Positions 56,501 to 62,500 of a stretch of 64,000 bases of DNA are shown here, one piece after another. The DNA is taken from NCBI RefSeq assembly GCF_905147045.1, contig NC_065914.1, positions 3,968,001 to 4,032,000 on the forward strand, written 5' to 3'. Every line of letters begins with the position of its first letter. The stretch's first letter is position 1. Both the position numbers and the translations under genes were made by a program. A model generated the notes under the pieces. The model ran no database searches, was not told the DNA's origin, and saw only the letters and a list, made by a program, of their open reading frames with translations. Source of the stretch: Nymphalis io. Lineage: Eukaryota; Arthropoda; Insecta; Lepidoptera; Nymphalidae.

Positions 56501-59500
56501 TGGCGATGGCGGCGACGCCGGCGTGGTGCGCGGCGGGCGCGTGCTGCAGGCGCTCCTCCAGCGACGCGGCGCGCGCCTCGGCCTCCTGGCGCGCGGCGAT
56601 GGCGGCCTCCAGCTTGCCCTTCAGCTCCTCCACCTTGCGCTCCTCCTCCGCGCGGGACTTCTCTGGGGAATCGCACGCGTATCGGGATGTAATATGTTAT
56701 ATGAGACTCGAGAAATATATGTGTATCGATTAATACATATATATAAAATGACATATAGAAAGACGTAAGATCCAGGATCAAAGGCATCATGCGCTTTCCG
56801 AGGCACGGGAGGGTAAACACCTGTTTCCAGCTTTTGAGATGCTACTGAAAATTACTATATAGAAAAACCCAATACATTTTCATTGGCCCGACTCGGGATA
56901 CAGTATATCTGGCAAGTATGGTCTTTCGAAACCTTAGCACACCGCGTGAGCTTCCCCTCTTCCACCTCCAATAAGTTTAAAAATTGAATAAGTGCTACCC
57001 TAACTACGAGCAAAAAGAACTTCACATCTTCTACCGTTTTCAAGGTTGCTAAGTAAATTTAAGCAATCCCTTAAATAGTCATACGGGACGTTTAAATTTC
57101 TTACAGTACCAAAGTCTGTAGGCGGTAGTAATGCCTGCCCTAAGACAGCTCATTTGCGAGTCACTTAAAAAAAAATTGAAAAATACTAACCTATCAACCC
57201 GTCGATCAGCGGTTGAACATCAATATTGAACCGCTGTGTATGTCTGAAGTCTGGGTCGTAGCCGTTCTTGTGCAGGACAATTTGAGTTATACATTCCTCT
57301 ATCAATTTGTAATATGCTGGCCTGAAAAACAAACACTTCACATAAAACATTGACTCTTCTTACTTATATAAATTTATATATATTTGTCTCCCTTCCTCTT
57401 ACATATTATAATAACCAATAAACGACCGCAAATTTTCGCGTTTGTCCTTTGTTTGACCTTGAATTGGCATGACGTCACTGGTCGAGACCTAAATAATCTG
57501 TTTTGTTGATTCATAAAAACAAATGGCGTTTTGAATATAAATAAAATAACTATCGGAACATTTCAAATAAAATGAAAGTGGATATAAGTAGTTAAGTATA
57601 TTGTTGTATTATGAGTAATGATATTTTGATAAATAACTGTTTGTAGTATATAACATAGCAGAGCTATTAGCGAAGCGCATGGAATATATAAATTTAAGGT
57701 TTGTTTATAAATATCAATATCATATGTAAATCATATAAGTGTAATTACAAGGGACATAAAATCTTAGTTCCCAAGGTTGGTGGCGCATTGGTGATGTAAG
57801 CGATGGTTAACATTTCTTACAATGATAATGTCTATGGGCGTTGGTGATCGCTTAACATCAGGTGGCCCATATACTCGTCCTCCTTCCTATTCTATAAAAA
57901 AATGCATAAATATTATTATATGCGCTAGCACTTTACTGTAAGGACGAATAGATCAATTGTCGAAATTACTTAACTTACTTTATTGATTCAAGAATGCACT
58001 GGATATAATCCTTATTTGGCGCATTGCCAATGTCTAAGGGCGTTTGGTGACCACCTCCCATCAGGTGGCCCATATGCTCGTCCGCCTTCCTATTCTAAAA
58101 AAAAAAAAAACTAACCTTATTAATTCGTCATCCCTTATAAACAACAAGTGTTGCAGTATTGACAGCAGATAGGGCTCCGCTGGCGTCTCTACGACTAAAT
58201 TCTTGACCAGCTCGAAACATTCGTTCACGTCGTGGAAGTCCACTCTGAAATTAATTATTTTTTCATTATCCCACAGCTGGAGAAAAATCACCTTTACTGT
58301 GAATCAGGAATTCGACACCAACATGATTATCCCTGTTTTCTTTCACGGCTGAGCGTGAAGTGAATGAAAATTAACGAACTCAGAATTTCGGTTATAATTA
58401 TATACATAATCTCATTATGTTATAAGGCTACGGAATATGAGGTCCTGGGTTCGTCACTAAAGTCGAGCGAATATAAACTATTTGCTTTTTTTGTGAAGAT
58501 ATTCACAACTTGGAAAGAATATTGGTTAGTTTTATGATGTCTATATATTGCATATATAGTGTTTGTGCTCATGCACCCATAACTATTACAACAAAATCCG
58601 AGTTTTTATCGGCATTACTTTGGAAACTGCTAACATAGTTCATATAATAATAATAATATCCTGGGACATTTTTCACACACGGCCATCTGATCCCAAATTA
58701 AGCTTGTACAAAGCTTGTGCTATGGGAACCAGACAACTGATATACTACATATACTACTTTTCTTTTGTAAATACATAATTATATAGAAAATTACACCCAG
58801 ACTCAGGACAAACAGACATGTTCATGCACACAAATGTCTGTCCTGAATGGGAATCGAACCCACAACCTTCGGCGTGAAAAGGCAAGTATCTACCAACCAC
58901 GCCAACCGGCTCGTATGACATTAAAACCGTTTTTATTACTGTATTTACCATTACTCGCTATTCATATTCACATCAATAGAAACATGACCCTGTTTTAATA
59001 CCATCACATACATAGATCAGTGTTCAAGTAACATTTGAAGTATGTTCAAGTAACTGGTACATTGTCCCAGATATGCCGGACAATACCAGCACATGAAATC
59101 AGGGTTCAAGTGACACCGGTCCACTGCCCCAGACATACCGGACATCATCGAACTTGGCCAGGAACTCCTCCTGGTCCGCAGCGGCATGCGTGTCGAACAC
59201 GTTCATCTGTATGAGCCGCCCGCCCCCCTCCTCTGCACCCGCACGGAGCTCATCTGCAAACGCACACAGATACGTATTATTTAACACTATATAAAACATT
59301 TCTCTGCTCGTGTAATGCAGCTGAGTTAGCTCCGAGCATATATAAGGAAGATTGAAGTAATATGTATTTCTAGTCAGTTCCTATGAGACCCACGATTCCA
59401 CAATCATTTGTTTTATAGAATAGGAAGTTGGACGAGCATATGGGCCACCTGATGGTAAGTGGTCACCAAACGCCCTTAGACATTGGCATTGTAAGAAATG

Positions 59501-62500
59501 TCAACCATCGCTTATAGCCAATGCGCCACCGACCTTGGGAAATAAGATTTTATGTCCCTTGTGCCTGAAATTACACTAGCTCACTCACCCTTCAAACCGG
59601 AACACAACAATATCAAGTATTGCTGTTTTGCGGTAGAATATCTGATGAGTGGGTCGTACCTACCCAGACGAGCTTGCACAAAGCTCTACCACAAGTAAAT
59701 CATTAAGTTACAAGAATTATTCTAACACAAAATATACTCGTGCAATATTAATGGTGGTATAATTTTATGTACTTATAATAAAGAAGGCAAAATTGAACCT
59801 TACCTATCAGATCATAGAGTCCAGTTCTCATAAACTCGCTCCGTAAATGCATCCTGAATTCTAACTCCTCTGGTTCAGTGATAATCGCGTTCATAAGTTG
59901 CATGCAACCATTCTGATAACAAGGAACATTGAATTTAATGATATTGACATTAAAGTCGATTTTAAAGCTTAATATAATTAAGTTTCGAGATTGGTGAATA
60001 TGTTTTATAAAATGATTATTATAGCGTCAAATATATAATATATAGCTCATCCTTGAAGGTATAAAATTCGTTTCTGGTCCTTCGAGCCGGATAAAAAGAA
60101 TATTCTAAAATAAACTTTTTCATATCAACGTCATTAATAAGTTATTTGAGCCATAGCCTATCTTTCATAACAACACTTGATACATTCTAGATTGATGCTT
60201 TCTAATGCTTTTCAGCGTTACATATGTCTTTCCACAATTGCCAATAAATATACCTTCTAAAACAAATTAGTAATACTACACACTATCTTCTAAACAATAT
60301 GAATAAACATTAAAATAAAAAAAGGCTCACCTTCAAGCTCTCGGGTGCCTTAGCCACCAAACCCTCTATGATTGGCAGCAACCTTGGCTTCCGGCTCGAC
60401 TCTCCCGCCATCGTGATGGCTTCTAGGACCTTTTCGTGACCGTTCGGTATGAGACATATCGCAGCGAGGACCTGAAATATTTTTTTTAATATATATAGCA
60501 GTGAAAACTTTTATTCAAATATGAATGCAAACTTATAATATACAACGGAACATTTATAATTACCTAATTATAAATTTACATTACCTAAAAAGTTATAGTA
60601 AAACAACTATATTATTTGTTACCTTAGCTGCTTCCAACGCGCAATGAGGTTTCCTAGCGTCCAGACTCCTAGCCAGAACTGGAAGCGCTTCTCTACACTC
60701 AAACACCGCGCGAATACCGACTGTGTTGTTTAGTATCGCTGAGAGACACCGAATGCATTCATACTGGACGCGATCATAACGGGAATCACTGTGAATTAAA
60801 ATGATCGAATATTTGGATGAATATTTAAGGTCGTTGACAAAAATAATACAAGTAAAATAAAAATTAAAAAAAAAAAATTAAGCAAAATTAAAAAAAAGAA
60901 TGATCGAATATTTGGAAGAATATTTAAGGTCGTTGACATAAAAAAAAATTCAAAGTATATAAAAAAAAAGTTTAATTCATTCGATGTCATTACCATTTAA
61001 TCGTTTAATTCTTACCGATAAAATCCACTGCCACTGATAGCATGTAAACGTAATATCAACATTATAATGCTAATCCTTTATATAAGTATATATTCTTATA
61101 TACTTCTTTATATAATTTCGGCGTGTTGTCAGGGGTATTTCTGTACCCCTGATAACGTGTATGCAGAAAATCATGATGTTGAGTTGAGTAGTTAAGACGT
61201 AAAAGCGTAACAAACAAACAAACACACTTTCGCATTTATACTTATGTACATTTAATAAAATTATAAGAATTTTGCCACCATCGGACCTCCATACCAGCAT
61301 CAACATCGATTTTGGTACATAAACTCTATATATAAGTAACTATAACCTGATTTTACGTGGTCACCACCCATAGACATTGGCATTGTAATAAATATTAAAC
61401 ATTCCTTACATCACCAATGCGCCACCAACCTTGGTAACTAAGATGTTATGTCCTTGGTGCTTGCAGTTACACTGGCTTTCAAACCGGACCATAACGATAC
61501 TAAATATATCTGTTTGGCGGTAGAATATCTGATGAGTGGGTGGTACCTACACGGGCTTGTACCAAGTAAAAGTAGATTTTTAGTAGTAGGAATTGTTTTT
61601 TATTCAAAGCATGCAAATTCATATACGGTTGCCTTAAATAAATAATAATTATGGTCGTATTTCGACTAATAATTAGAATATCTTATAGCTTATATCAAAA
61701 TGATACTTACTTGGTATAACAGACATTGAGCGTGGTCAGGAGACTTTCAATGCCCTTCGTGCCGAAGTCCTCGATCCATGACAGGGGATTGTTTGTCAAC
61801 GCTATCCTGAGGTTCTCCAAGCAGCTGTGCAACTTCCCCACCGACAATTCAGGTTGATTTAGATATGACACGTAATCGGAGGGCTTCTCGAATTTCGATC
61901 GACCTTCCTGAAAATTATTGGTAATTGTTTAACGTGTTCGGTAATATTCTGTCTATCGCACCACAAGCGTATTATTATTTATATTTGGTGGTACAATATC
62001 TAACCCAGACCCAAAGCACCGCCACTAAAACTAATTATACAACACACTATACTACATTCCAATAGGAGAGAGATAAACAAACCCAAGATTTAGATATTCC
62101 ATACGATTCGTTAACAGCCCTGCTGTATTATGTACTACAAACGGTTCTTGATTAATATATATTTACTTATAACACAGCACTATTCCACTTAATTACTTAC
62201 ATGTAATTAATATTACGACCAAAGTTCTGATAACAAATTCGTCGAAATTCAAAACGGCATTTTATCACGAAACTATAATGAATACCAGAGATTCTTTTGG
62301 ACATGGACCAATGTCATGACAACTCAAGGTCAAAGTTGTTTATTTATCTTGACTCCTCCTTCCATTGGAATAGGCCATAATTACGATGATCCCGTGTCTC
62401 GGAAAGTTACTGTTACTGTTCGGTTACTGTTCCATCAGATTATGAGAGTGAGAGAATTGTGCACTATAATATTTCCTGCGCAGTTGGCTACTCAGTCATC

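Noticed and set aside
56323..56820. 165-codon minus-strand frame and three plus-strand frames over 56344-56768
   Set aside because: Shadows of the very GC-rich coiled-coil exon of dia. Only the frame EKSRAEEERKVEE is spliced and in phase with neighbouring exons.
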